Assembly: GCA_010279815.1 (NCBI GenBank)
Contig: QEOQ01000533.1
Location: 235,606 to 299,605 of the forward strand
From: Brachionus plicatilis
Taxonomy: Eukaryota; Rotifera; Eurotatoria; Ploima; Brachionidae
Reading direction: 5' to 3'
Length of the DNA stretch: 64,000 nucleotides
Below, one piece after another: positions 23,864-35,127 of the stretch; positions within the stretch are counted from its first letter, which is position 1, and every line of letters starts with the position of its first letter. Position numbers and translations under genes: made by a program. The notes under the pieces were generated by a model that was not told the origin of the DNA, made no database searches, and was given only the letters and a program-made list of their open reading frames with translations.

Positions 23864-24628
23864 ACGGGTGTTCAATAATAAATGACCGTTTTTGTTTAAT
23901 AGAAAAAAAATGTGTTCCAGTCCGTCAAAATGGCTGAAATTTTATACACATAAACTAACACCTTTCTTGTTTAAGAAATGGGTGTTATTAACTTTCCACC
24001 TCTAGTTAAACGGGAACGGTGCCAAATCACCTAAACCTACTTTTGACCAAAAATGTCCTCGAAGGTTTGAATTTTACCAATTTTTGATATACACATATTC
24101 TGATGTGAAATTTTAAGCTGATTAAAATGAGCCATAAATCATTTCTCTATCATGTTCCGTTCGAAAAATATCCTTAAAAAACCGCCAAAAAATGACCAAT
24201 TTGTAAAATTCCAAAAAAATGCTGTTTTTGATTCTTTTTGCTATAACTTTCTATAGAAACATTCGATCCAAATAAAATTTTACACAATCATAGATGACTA
24301 AATAAGCTTTAAATAAACATATTAAATTTGTAGGTATCACTTTTGGTTTGACCAAGGAGTTATGAATAAACCAAAATTTGGTATCTCATTTTTATGAATG
24401 TATTGATCTAAGTGCTTAAAGTAAAATATCTAAAAAGTATACTTAAATGAAAGCTAAATAAATATAGTTTCTAAAAATATATAGGACTAAAGGGTGGTAC
24501 TTTTGATCTTTGAAAAAAAATCAACTAAATTATGCTTTAATATAAAAATTTAAAAAATTTTTATTTTTGAATTTTAACTTATTTTGAACTTTTAAAATAC
24601 ATTTTTTTTTATCAATTATTAAGGAAAA
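23864..24628 (+). repeat. Left long terminal inverted repeat of the maT-like element
   Basis: About 765 bp, complementary to 25914-26679. It ends about 20 bp before the transposase ATG, so the promoter must lie inside the repeat and an equivalent copy must point outward from the other arm. Confidence 0.9.
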
Positions 24629-24647
24629 TATAATTCAGAAATCTAAA

Positions 24648-25870
24648 ATGGCCAAAGTATGCTTACGCCAGCTATCTATTCAAAATTTTCAAGCTGGAAA
24701 ATCAGCATCCGAAATTTATGAAATTATCGGACGTCGTTCAAGTTTAAGGACGATTCGAAGATGGATTAAAGAATTCAAAGACTCTGGTAAGCTTCAAATT
24801 TCGAAAAAACCAGGTAGACCTCGTTCAGCTGTTACCGTTTCAAATAAAAAGAAAGTAAAACGTCTACTCAAAAATTTTACAACACGAAAAGTCAGTAAAA
24901 CGTTGAATATTTCGGTCGGTTCTGTAGTTACTATTCGTAAAGAATTAAAACTCAAAGTATTTGCTTTTAAAATTTATTTTATTCAAATAAATTTAATAAT
25001 TAAATTTCAGGCTTATAAAAAGAGGAAAATTCCGCTTTTGACTGAGTCACATGTTAAAAAAAGGCTCAATTTTGCTCAATATTGGCGTAAAGCTCGTTCA
25101 ACTGAGTTCAAAAATCTGCCAATTATGTTTTCAGATGAAAAGAAATTTACTGTTGATGGTGGATTAAATAAACAGAATCTAAGAGTTTATGCGATTTCTC
25201 GAGATGAAGCTGACAAAAATGGAGGTACTTTGATAAATTTAATCAAATTAATTAAGCTAATTATTAATAAAAGGACTTTATGGTGTATCAAAAAACCCTC
25301 TGTCCGTAATGGTTTGGATCGGTTTGACTGAACATGGTGCGACAAGCGCTTATTTTATTGAACAAGGTGAGTATTTATAAATTACAATCTATCATGAATT
25401 TAATTTAAAAAAATTTGAATTAATTAAATTTGAATTAAATTTGGCTAAAATTTAAAAAAAAAGGGTATACAATTGATTCAAAATATTATCAGAGGAGAAT
25501 TTTACCATTTGCCAAGAGACAAGGGAATGAATTGTTCGGAGGGACAAAGTGGCTTTTTCAGCAAGATGGTGCATCACCTCACACAGCAAAAATCAGCCAG
25601 AGATATTGTGAGAATAATCTCTATAAATTTATAAAAAAAGATAAATGGCCACCCAATTCACCTGACCTTAATCCATGCGACTTTTACTTTTGGAAGGCAG
25701 TGGTCACAAGAATGAATTGCAATAAGTTTTCTAATCGTGATACATTTAAAGAAGAAATAAAGAGAGCAATTAGTAAAATACCGACTGAAGAAATCAAAAA
25801 AGCCATTGATTCTTTTACCAGTAGAGTAAGAAAGGTTGAGGAAGCTAAAGGATGTTATTGTCATAAATAA
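24648..25870 (+). CDS. Mariner-family transposase, DD37D (maT-like)
   Basis: Four exons, 24648-24956, 25011-25224, 25275-25367 and 25464-25870, with 54-, 50- and 96-nt introns, give an uninterrupted 340-residue protein. The enzyme cuts and pastes the 23864-26679 element at TA. Residues 1-60 and 65-100 form two helix-turn-helix regions (SIQNFQAGKSASEIYEI; VSKTLNISVGSVVTIRKEL) separated by a KKPGRPRS linker. The catalytic triad is Asp145 (MFSDEKKF), Asp240 (FQQDGASPHTA) and Asp278 (SPDLNPCDFYFW). Thirty-seven residues separate the last two, the DD37D spacing of the maT branch. Family length is normal (about 340). Intron 1 has a length divisible by three and no stop, so simple ORF finding reads through it. 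All key residues are present; activity is plausible but untested. Confidence 0.9.
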
Positions 25871-25913
25871 ATCAAAATTTTTATTGATAATAAATAAATA
25901 TAAAAAAAATAAA

Positions 25914-26679
25914 TTTTTTCTTTAATAATTGATAAAAAAAATGTATTTTAAAAGTTTAAAATAAGTTAAAATTCAAAAATAAAAATTTTTTAAATTTTTA
26001 TATTAAAGCATAATTTAGTTGATTTTTTTTCAAAGATCAAAAGTACCACCCTTTAGTCCTATATATTTTTAGAAACTATATTTATTTAGCTTTCATTTAA
26101 GTATACTTTTTAGATATTTTACTTTAAGCACTTAGATCAATACATTCATAAAAATGAGATACCAAATTTTGGTTTATTCATAACTCCTTGGTCAAACCAA
26201 AAGTGATACCTACAAATTTAATATGTTTATTTAAAGCTTATTTAGTCATCTATGATTGTGTAAAATTTTATTTGGATCGAATGTTTCTATAGAAAGTTAT
26301 AGCAAAAAGAATCAAAAACAGCATTTTTTTGGAATTTTACAAATTGGTCATTTTTTGGCGGTTTTTTAAGGATATTTTTCGAACGGAACATGATAGAGAA
26401 ATGATTTATGGCTCATTTTAATCAGCTTAAAATTTCACATCAGAATATGTGTATATCAAAAATTGGTAAAATTCAAACCTTCGAGGACATTTTTGGTCAA
26501 AAGTAGGTTTAGGTGATTTGGCACCGTTCCCGTTTAACTAGAGGTGGAAAGTTAATAACACCCATTTCTTAAACAAGAAAGGTGTTAGTTTATGTGTATA
26601 AAATTTCAGCCATTTTGACGGACTGGAACACATTTTTTTTCTATTAAACAAAAACGGTCATTTATTATTGAACACCCGT
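25914..26679 (-). repeat. Right long terminal inverted repeat of the maT-like element
   Basis: The inverted partner of 23864-24628. It begins about 45 bp after the transposase stop codon. Confidence 0.9.
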
Positions 26680-26723
26680 TAGTTATCAAAAACTTGCCAC
26701 TGATTTTAATTCTATTAAATTCA

Positions 26724-26965
26724 AGTAAACAATTATGAGATTTCTGCAAAAAAAAGGCTTAGAGTCTCATCCAGCGGTAAGATAACTGCTTCTTAACATT
26801 TGTTACTATTATTAACTATTATAATTATAATTAACAGTAACTGTCTCTGTTTATACCACCTTTATCTTTATTAGCTATCTTTTATGTTAAAATGCAGTTA
26901 TCTTACCGCTGTATGAGACTCTAAGCCTTTTTTTTTGCAGAAATCTCATAATTGTTTACTTGCTA
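26724..26965. repeat. Foldback made from a Tc1 fragment
   Basis: Arms of about 75 bp (26724-26800 and 26890-26965) share CAATTATGAGATTTCTGC, GGCTTAGAGTCTCAT and GCGGTAAGATAACTGC in opposite orientation, with a spacer of about 90 bp. It arose within the transposase relic, because the left arm still encodes part of it. Confidence 0.75.
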
Positions 26966-27119
26966 GCTAAACCCCCAAGTTACTAACTAAAGAGAGACAT
27001 TTTCATTAAAGCAATTTAGTAAGTTTTAATAAAGATTTCAAAAGAGTATATCTCTCTCAAAAGACTCCCCCTCTACCTCAAAGTTTACAATAACTTAGTG
27101 TTTTAAAACATCTGAATTA

Positions 27120-27941
27120 TTGAATTTTAATAGAATAGCGAGAAGCTAGGAGTAGCGTACAAGCACGAAGAATCCCGTGGTTGAGACTAAACAAGTCGTA
27201 TCAATCGAGATAGAGTTAAATTTAGAAATTTGTATTTAAAAAATCCAAATATCTCTTGGATTTTAGACGATGAGTCCTATTTCACTCTCACTCATGGTAA
27301 AATCAATGGAAATGATAAATTTTACTCAATTAGTTAAGAAATTTGAGCATAAATTACTTGTTTGGTTGGTAATTTCTGAGAGGGGTATTTCGGCGCCAAT
27401 CATACGAAAAAGTGGACTTGCAGTCAACTAAACTGTCTATTTAGACTTTATAAAGCGTGGAGTCATTCCGTTTATTAAAAAGCATCATTCAGACGGCAAC
27501 TTTAAGTTCTGGCCCGACTTGGCGAGCTCTCATTATGCCAATACAGTGGTAAACTACTTAATATACCAAAATACCAAATTTGTACAAAAATGCGAAAATC
27601 CTGCAAATGAGCCAGAAGCACGACCAATTGAAGATTTTTGGTCCATTTTAAAGGGGAAAGTGTATGAGAATGGCTGGAGAGCAAAAAACTTAGATGAACT
27701 AAGGAATAAAATATGACTTTGTACAAGAAATATGGACCAAAATCTCGTACAGGACCTTTTGGCCTTTACATCCAAACGACTCAATAATATTCGAAGAAAT
27801 GGACTTATATAAAAAAGATAAAAGTATTAATAAAAACTAGAATAAAAATGTTATATTCTCTCAAAATTTCGTTCTATTTTGATAAATATTAAAGAAGTTA
27901 TGACCTTTTAAAGTTCGTCTCGATTTTATGTTGTCACCCGT
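27120..27941 (+). pseudogene. Tc1/mariner transposase relic (copy B, C-terminal half)
   Basis: Broken frames carry the family blocks KKFEHKLLVWLVISERGIS at about 27335-27395, KFWPDLASSHYANTVV near 27507-27555 with the second catalytic Asp, and EARPIEDFWSILKGKVYE near 27616-27670 with the final acidic residue. Stops interrupt it. The right end at 27941 is an ACGGGTGACAAC-type TIR next to TA, identical in form to copy A. The left end is missing. Confidence 0.75.
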
Positions 27942-29405
27942 TACTATTGTTTTGGCTTGAATAAGTTCAAAAATAAAATAATTTTACAATTTATGTCCCA
28001 CTCAATTGGTTTGAGCTGGCCTGGGTTCTCCAGCTGCTTTGTGGTCAATACAATTGATCATTTTCATACATGTCCCATTTTACTTCGCATTTTATTCAAA
28101 TTCTTGAGTCTGGCCATGATTTAAATAGGTGGTTTTTATTTAATGTTTTTTCAATCGTTTGCTTAATTTGTGTTTGTATTTTGGACTTTAAATATTCTTT
28201 CTTAAATTAGATAGAATTAAGTGAAATATTTTTATAACAATTATTAATGGTATCGTTATTGAAAAAAACTTAAATTAAAAACAAATGTTTTGAATAAAAT
28301 TTTATAGTTAAATATCAAATTAAATCCTTGTCAATTCAATATTTGAAGTTTTCTTTCATTTTGAGATCTAAATTGGAAAAAAGCGAGAAAAGTAATGATA
28401 AAATAGATGAGAAGCTTTTGGGATTCTGATATGAATCTTCATACATATTTTTTGATCAGATCTCAGCTGAAACTAAAATTTTCTGCATGAAATCCACACT
28501 GTATCTCAGTTAGATCTATTATGAGATCTTAATGGCAACGAGACTTGGACAATTCACAATTACCGATTTTTTAAAATAAGCTTAATTTTTTGCATTATTC
28601 ATCTTTTATTTTCAATAAAAATTTTAATAAAATTAAAAAAAATCCTCATTTTTTTTATTGGATTTCGTTAAAACAAGTTTCTATTTACAACGAAGACAAA
28701 ACTTTGTCTAATTTATATCGAAGAACGGCTTTAAATCTTTCTTCAAAGTTATTTGTTGTATATTTTGGTAATATTTCCAAAAAAATTAAGATTAAGTAAA
28801 AATTGAAGAGATTTTGAAATTTTAAATTTTTTTTAAAGGCTTAAAATTTAAACCCAAAATAAAATCTAGATAACCATAGGTGCGCTTAAGCACTCTTTCT
28901 CCTGGATCCGAGCATAAATGATTTTCAGTCATCTCACTGATTAAACTTGATTTTTCCTCACGGAATCCTGCCCTCTCTAGTTTTGCTTTGAGCTAAAACT
29001 AAGGTTTTAGAGCTTTTCTTCACTAGTATTAGCTATTAATCAAACTAGGTGACCAAAGGTTCATTTTGTGTAATTCTAAATGAAACGTAATGTCACGCCA
29101 ATAATTGGGTGACTCAAGCAAGGATAAATAAAAGATTTATTTTATTTCACTTTTCAGTGAGTTCAAGTAGAATATACTTCTCTCTTGGTAGCTGACTTGT
29201 TCAATAATTAAAGATTAAACAAATAAATAAAGTTATCACCATTAATTTTCAATATTAAAAACGACATCTTTTAAATATTATAAAGTTACTTTGTTTGCTG
29301 GACAAATGGGACAAAAGAAAGACCGAAAGACAGCCTTTTAAAATAGCAGCAGCAATTAAAATTTTGAAGACTATTTCTTTTTGAATTTTTTGATGGTAAA
29401 TTAAA
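27942..29405. other. Intergenic DNA, nothing firmly recognised
   Basis: AT-rich, with somewhat less repetitive stretches at 27990-28120 and 28860-29120. An open stretch at 28590-28799 has a better-balanced core (IYNEDKTLSNLYRRTALNL) between a TTAAAACAAG acceptor-like site and a GTAATA donor-like site at about 28769, but no family match, so I do not call it. Confidence 0.35.
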
Positions 29406-29409
29406 AATT

Positions 29410-29738
29410 TTAAATTACCGTAAATATTTTTTTTTTAACGTCGCACTAAAAGCCCAAGAATTTGGTTTTGGTGCCTTAAAAAAAATAGTTTTTTCGACTT
29501 GCTAAAAAATCAAAATTGAAAATTTCGTCATTAAGTTTGCTTCCAGTTGCATGGATTTTCATCTTTGCTATCTTTAGCGTTGAAAAATTCAATTGTTGAA
29601 AAATTCAATTGTTGAAAAATTCAATTGTTGAAAAATTCAATTGAAAAATTCAATTCAAAATTCAATTCAAGGCACCAAAACCAAATTCTTGGGCTTTTAT
29701 TGCGACGTTAAAAAACAAATATTTACGGTATTTAAAAA
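29410..29738. repeat. Foldback element with internal tandem repeat
   Basis: Arms contain ACCGTAAATATTTTTTT, AACGTCGCACTAAAAGCCC and AGAATTTGGTTTTGGTGCC on the left and their complements at 29670-29738. Between them, 29581-29650 is about four copies of the 16-bp unit GTTGAAAAATTCAATT, itself palindromic. Confidence 0.85.
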
Positions 29739-29779
29739 CTTCTTAGTATCCAAATTTTTCATTTTTTTTAATTAATTTT

Positions 29780-30055
29780 TTGACACACAGAAAAGTTTTT
29801 TGACCTTTTATTACTATTACTAGTAAAATAAAATAAAATTAAACAAAAATCATCGCATTTTTTTATCAAAATTTAATTTTACAAAAATTAGGAAAGTTAA
29901 TTTTTAATAATAATTAAACATAATTAAAAAAAAATATTAACATAAAGACCCATGAAGTTTTTCAGACTTGTCAAAAATTTCGTACTATTTCTCACTAATT
30001 TAGACTTTTGATTCAGAAATTTTTCAAACTATTTCAATAAATTTTTGTATTTTGT
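29780..30055 (+). repeat. Dispersed AT-rich repeat, copy 1
   Basis: Shares order and sequence with 54090-54350: TAAAATTAAA, CAAAAAT(T)ATC, ATTAACATAA, CATGAAGTTTTTCA, ACTTGTCAAAAA and TTTCACTAAT. No coding potential. It is probably a degraded transposon of unknown type. Confidence 0.55.
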
Positions 30056-30647
30056 AATTAATTGGTTTCATATTTTTTTCTATTCCAAAAAATATGACTC
30101 CTTGTAAAAAAAAAAGTAAAATGATAATAGAAATTTAAATAAAATTTTTTAATTTTTTAATTTAAATTTAAATTTTTTTAAAATTTAAAAATCATAAAAA
30201 AGGGAAGATCATAAAATTATTATTTTTCCGAAAATGTAGCAGATGTAAATGAATAAATCAACGAACCCTATCTTTTTTTGTCAATTAAAAATTTATTTCT
30301 GTGTTTTATTTTTTCGATCTCTTCCGAAGAAAAAAATATATTTTAATTTTTAAAGAGCGTTTAATAAAGTGTATTTTTTTGAAAAAATTAAAGAAAAGAT
30401 TCATCATTTTTCGATTCCATCAGGAGATTGTCCGATGTTCAGAAAAAATATTTTCATAGCTAACCCAAAGACTGTAGCATAGCAACACTCGCTGACCTGA
30501 TCTAAAAAATACGGAAAAAAACAGCTTAAATTTGAATAAAAATATGCTTTGTGATATTTTCATTTTTCTGAATAATAAAATTGAAATTAAAAAAATAAAA
30601 TTCAAATCAATTCAGGATCAAAAAACTCAAATTTTTCATAGAAAAAA
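30056..30647. other. Region upstream of TBCB
   Basis: AT-rich sequence with no ORF of note. It presumably contains the TBCB promoter, but no motif could be assigned. Confidence 0.4.
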
Positions 30648-31391
30648 ATGACCGAATATCAAGTGATCACCCAGAGCTATGTGAACTTGACCACAGTGTC
30701 GGAAGGAAGGGAGTTTGGCGTGGAAAAACGATATCCCAAAGACATCAAAATCGTGGATCTAAAGAACAAACTGGAAATGATGACCGGCTTTGTCGCCTCT
30801 GGAATGACTTTGCGCCTTTTGAACAAGCAAAAAGAATTCTTATGTGAAATGACCGATGATGATCGCATGCTGGGCTACTATCCATGTGAAGATGGCTTTT
30901 TTATAGAAGTTAAAGGCTCGAATACTGTCATGGGAGTGCCCATTGGTGAAATTGATCCAACAGTTAAAAAATTTGAGCTTACTGAAGAGGAATATGCCAA
31001 AAAAAGAGGCACAGTCAAAGAATTCAAGCAGAAAATGAAGCTCGGTCAATACTCGAACCAACATTCAGAGGTACTTGCTCAGAAAGAAAAGCAAGCTAAA
31101 GAAAAGCTTGAAAATGAAAAAAAATTAATTGATGCCATGGCAGTTGGATCAAGGTGCAAAGTATCAGTGGTCGGACATCCGACCAGACTCGGAACAGTGA
31201 TGTACACTGGCGAGCTCGGCGGAAAACCTGGATATTTTGTTGGTGTTAAATACGATGAACCTTTGGGAAAAAATGATGGGTCGGTGGATGGAAAAAGATA
31301 TTTTGAGTGTGCGCCCAATTATGGTGGATTTGTCAAGCCAGAAAATATTGAAGTGGGAGATTTTCCGGAAGAAGATTTAGACGAGTTGTAA
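30648..31391 (+). CDS. TBCB: Tubulin-folding cofactor B
   Basis: Encodes 247 residues in a single exon; the human protein has 244. Residues about 8-95 form the ubiquitin-like domain (RYPKDIKIVDLKNKLEMMTG; MLGYYPCEDGFFIEV). A charged coiled coil (EEEYAKKRGTVKEF to KEKLENEKK) spans about 115-165. Residues 165-240 are a CAP-Gly domain with the diagnostic GKNDGSVDGKRYFEC. The protein ends EEDLDEL; the human one ends in a related acidic DEI tail that regulates binding to tubulin and TBCE. It cooperates with TBCE to handle alpha-tubulin in the cytosol. An AATAAA lies at about 31449-31454. Less AT-biased than its surroundings, as expected for a constrained gene. Confidence 0.96.
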   Translation: MTEYQVITQSYVNLTTVSEGREFGVEKRYPKDIKIVDLKNKLEMMTGFVASGMTLRLLNKQKEFLCEMTDDDRMLGYYPCEDGFFIEVKGSNTVMGVPIGEIDPTVKKFELTEEEYAKKRGTVKEFKQKMKLGQYSNQHSEVLAQKEKQAKEKLENEKKLIDAMAVGSRCKVSVVGHPTRLGTVMYTGELGGKPGYFVGVKYDEPLGKNDGSVDGKRYFECAPNYGGFVKPENIEVGDFPEEDLDEL

Positions 31392-33590
31392 AAGTTTTTT
31401 CTATTTTGATTTTAAATCGACTTTTTTTATTTTAACTCATTTTTTTAAAATAAAATCATTCCTCCAGACAAAGTTTTATTAATTTCTAAAAGACAAAATG
31501 ATATTTTGTCAATTAATATATATAAATGTAAATTAAAAAAGAAATATTTGTCAATTAAAACTAGATAATTCGTCAGCTATACAGGAATCAATTTGAAAAA
31601 ATAAACGTCATTTAAATAAATGTTTTGACAATTATTTTTTATTTTTGTCAATAAAATTTTTTGTCAATTTAAAAAAATATTTGTTAAGTAAAGAAAATTT
31701 TAATTTTTTTCGTACATTGTCACAGCAATTCTAAAAGGACAGAACTTTTTTCCTCTATCGCATGAGCCAACTATAAGAAACCTATAACCATTCTAAACAA
31801 ATTTGTAAATAGAATAGGTTGCCAACATTTCGACTAAAATTTGAAATTAAGTGAAATTTAAAATAAAGTTTAAAACTTACAATTGAATTTCGGACATGAG
31901 CTGAACTAAATGATTGTGTTTATTCCTATTCAAGATTTGGAATATCCATTTTTTTTCTCGTATATTAGCTTTTCTTTTTCTCCGATCAATAAAGACAGCA
32001 TTGAGATATTTACTTATAGTACAGATATTATTGACAATTATTAAATAGTTAATTTGCATTTATTTTTATATATTGACAAATATTTTTTTAAAAAAGACAA
32101 AATCCTTAATTACAGCTTTAATATACAATAAATTAATTTAATTGACAATAATTTAATTTAAGTTAAAAATATTTAATATAATTTACAAGTATGTATTGAC
32201 GAAAATATAATTGACAAAAAGGCCTTTTGTTTTTATTTTTATTGTTTGGCATTTACATTTATTTTCAAAAAATAAATGATGAATATAACAGAAAAGATGT
32301 AAATAAGAGTTTTTTAAAAATCCCAAATAAAAGGAATTAATTTTTTTTTGTTTCCGCACTTGGACTTAAAATGACATGATTTTGGCGAATTAAATTTTTG
32401 ATCAAATTTCATTTTTCAAATTTTATCAGAACATTTAAAATAAATTAAATTTTCCCGTGAAAGAAACGAATTTCGAGCTATTTAAAGATGTTTTTTGGCA
32501 TCCATTTGTTAAAAATGATATTCATGAAATTTCTAAATTCTAAAAAAATTTAGTGATTGAATCACGATTTAAAAAATTTCGGATTTTAAATAAAAGATAA
32601 AATAAAATATTGAAACAAAAAAAAAGCTAGCTAAAGAAAAACACCTGACAGGTATACCTTTTTACCATGTTTTCGAAAAATTTCTGATTCAAAATCCTTC
32701 TGACCTTTTCAATTGATACTTAAAAAATGTTTTTTTTTTAAGATTTTTTTTAATGATTATGAAAAAAATTAGAGGAAATTATTTTTTAAATTCTGTCTCA
32801 TTGTTCCACATATAATAAAATCTGTCACACAAATAAATGTCTGATCATCCTAATGAAAAATTTTTAAGCACAAAATTTGATTAACGAAAACAAAAAATGT
32901 TGACCACAAATATTTATTTTTTTGCACAATATTACGAAATCTTTTATTCTTAAAATAACAGATTTCAAAATAAAAAAAAATGCCTATGATTATTCAAAAC
33001 GTAAAAAAAGGATCCGAATATTTTGATAAAAAATTTGAATGAATAATTCAAAGAAAATAAGATTTTCAAAGCCAATGGCAAACAGCAAAAATTTTTTTAA
33101 AAAATTGATAAAAATAGCTTACACTATACAAATATTATAAACTTGACTAAAAAAACAAAATTAGTGAGTGCAAATGTATGATATTGAAAAAATGTAAAAT
33201 ATTAAGAAAAAAATTTTTAAGTTTTTTCAAGATTTATTTAACAACTGAAGAAGCTCTTTTATCCGTAAAATTCGACATTTATACAAATTTTCTCGGTACC
33301 TACTCCCTAAATAATTTTTGCTCTTTAAATCGTAATTTTTTTTAAGGATTATTTTGACATTCTTAGCAAAAAATACGATTTTTTAAACATATTTATAATT
33401 TAAAAAAAGTCTAACATTTTTTATGTATAAAAATCATATATTAATTTGTCTATGGGGCTTAAATTTTAATTAAATAAATAAATAATAACCACAAAAATTG
33501 TGAAAAGCAAAAGATTGCTGCTTAAAAATTGTTTTTTACCCTTATCTAGAAATATAAACAATATTCAAAATAAATAAAAATATGGTTAAC
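31392..33590. other. Long AT-rich intergenic region
   Basis: Two kilobases without a supported gene, RNA gene or terminal repeat. Repeated TTGTCAATTAA-like words occur between 31500 and 31700 and again near 32040-32230, suggesting an old degraded repeat. Confidence 0.4.
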
Positions 33591-34165
33591 GTTCAAAATA
33601 TAGAATTATTTTTTTATCGAAAGGTAAAAAGGTAGAAAAAAAAATATCGAAATCATCAATTTGAATAATTATAGAATTTCTTTATTATAGAAAAAAAAAT
33701 ATAGAAAAAAAAAATATAGAAAGTAATTATATAGAAAATTAAATAGAATTGACTAATTGATTAATTTAATATTTTGTCTATTTTATAAAGTTATTTTACA
33801 ATTGATCGTCCAATAAACCAATAATTCCATTTAAAAATAAATCTATGTTCAACACATCATACTCACTGACAATTGTTTTCAACTTTTGTTCTCGATCATG
33901 ATCAAATTCATATTTCAAGAACATATCAAATTTATCTTGTTCTAGAATTTTATTAGAAACAGAAGGAACATCACAAATTTGCTCGACTAAGTTCTGGAAA
34001 TCATTTTCGGCTATAACTTTTTTATATATTTAGTTTTCTATATATTTTTTTTTCTATATTCGTATATTCTATATATTTTTTTTCTATACTTTGATGATTC
34101 TAAATTTTTAGTCTTCTATATTTTGTTTTCGATCTTTTTTAGGTTCTATATTTTGATAGTTCATC
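33590..34165. mobile_element. TIR element with TATAGAAAAAAAA-rich arms
   Basis: The left arm (33595-33760) is full of ATATAGAAAAAAAA and ATCGAAA words; the right arm (34020-34165) has their complements (TTTTCTATAT, TTCGATC, TTCTATATTTTG). The unique centre holds the minus-strand coding fragment at 33796-34023. It looks like a non-autonomous element with a captured or residual gene piece. No target duplication could be defined. Confidence 0.55.
33796..34023 (-). pseudogene. Orphan coding fragment inside a TIR element
   Basis: About 75 codons open without interruption on the minus strand, ending in TAA at 33796-33798. A TATAAAAAAG acceptor-like site lies at its upstream edge. Composition is protein-like and less AT-biased than the arms: VIAENDFQNLVEQICDV, then FDMFLKYEFDHDREQ, ending IIGLLDDQL. 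It has no upstream ATG; the first internal ATG gives about 45 residues. I do not recognise the family. It may be the last exon of a transposon protein or a captured host exon. Confidence 0.4.
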
Positions 34166-34298
34166 AAAAATATTAGATTTTTTTTATGATTGATTAAAAT
34201 TCTGAACAAAAGAAAATTTTAATAAATACCATTATTTAAAAAGCAAAATATTTGTATTTTTAGCTTCAATTTTATTAGCCCTGGTAGAACGGTTTCGT

Positions 34299-34718
34299 AA
34301 AACGGATCCTACTAAAATACTGACCCCCATTTTTTTTGCAAAGCAAAAATATTTTTAAAAGTTTGGTTTGAATTTTTCTCTATTTTTTTGAAAATTAAAC
34401 TAGTTTTTCTCCAAAATTTTTACTACTGAGCCCCAACTGGCCCCGATTTTTCTTTTACGAATTAAAAATCCAGAGAATTTAACGAGCTTTCTAAAAATGT
34501 GCTTAGTTTTTCTCCAGGAAGTATTTTTTCAAGAATTTCAAATGATTATATTTTTCTCAATTATTTTGGAGAAAAACTAATTTAATTTTCAAAAAAAAGA
34601 GAAAAATTTGAACCAAATGATTTATTAAAACTTTTAAAAATATTTTTGCTTTGCAAAAAAATGGGGGTCAGAAAATTTAAAAAATTGGGGGTCAGTATTT
34701 TAGTATGACCCCGTAAAA
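34299..34718. repeat. Foldback element, CTAAAATACTGACCCCC family
   Basis: Arms of about 130 bp contain GGATCCTACTAAAATACTG, ACCCCCATTTTTTT and TTTGCAAAGCAAAAATA on the left and their complements up to 34718, where part of the end sequence (GGGGGTCAG) is duplicated. A short related fragment (GGGATCAGAATTTTAGTAGG) occurs at 17458-17480. Confidence 0.75.
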
Positions 34719-35127
34719 CCGATTTGAATTGATTTTTTGTCTATCATTTATAATTTTTTTTTCATTTGAATTTTTAAGTAATATAAAGAAAAGCAACATT
34801 AAATTTTTCCTTAAAATAGTAAATTTTAAAACTTATTTGATTTACTAAATAAATTTATAAATTAAAAATTCAAGTTAAATTAAAAAAAATTCTTGCTAAA
34901 AGTTTAAAAAAATGCAAATAAAATTTTCTTTTTATAATAAATTTCCTGACCAAAAATTTAAACACTCAAATTATTTGATATTTAAGAACTTTAGAAAGTT
35001 CTTTCATTTAAATTAAATAATTGTTAAGTAATTCTAAAATTACAACCTGTCTACCAGGCCTTATGTCTCTCTAAATTATTTTTTTTTTAAGTCTTTCCTA
35101 TAATCTAATTATTTAAAATTTCACAAA

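Larger units (their letters stand above)
23864..26679 (+). mobile_element. Apparently intact maT-like mariner transposon with long TIRs
   Basis: A 2816-bp element bounded by TA (23862-23863 and 26680-26681). Inverted repeats of about 765 bp (23864-24628 and 25914-26679) start ACGGGTGTTCAATAATAA and look almost perfect along their whole length. The unique centre of about 1.3 kb contains one transposase gene with open reading frame. The insertion lies inside the coding part of a Tc1 relic; the paralogous relic at 3600-3660 shows the uninterrupted sequence, which confirms both boundaries. The near-identity of the two arms suggests recent movement or gene conversion. Confidence 0.92.
23200..26965 (+). 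mobile_element. Tc1-like element (relic) split by the maT insertion
   Basis: Starts CAGTATGCTGCAAAAGTTTAG next to a TA. At 23650-23863 it encodes a transposase N-terminus (KLLGVSPKCVSSTKKRYEE, then SGRPWKLTLRDE). The frame is interrupted at 23864 by the maT element, after which the coding trace resumes at 26682 (LATDF, MRFLQKKGLESHPA). From about 26724 the sequence is duplicated as an inverted repeat (26724-26800 versus 26890-26965). The expected right terminal repeat is not visible. It belongs to the same family as the minus-strand relic at 3150-3775. Confidence 0.7.

Noticed and set aside
28590..28799. Possible small gene with acceptor- and donor-like edges
   Set aside because: The core looks more protein-like than average, but there is no family match, no partner exon and the N-terminal part is Lys/Phe/Asn noise.
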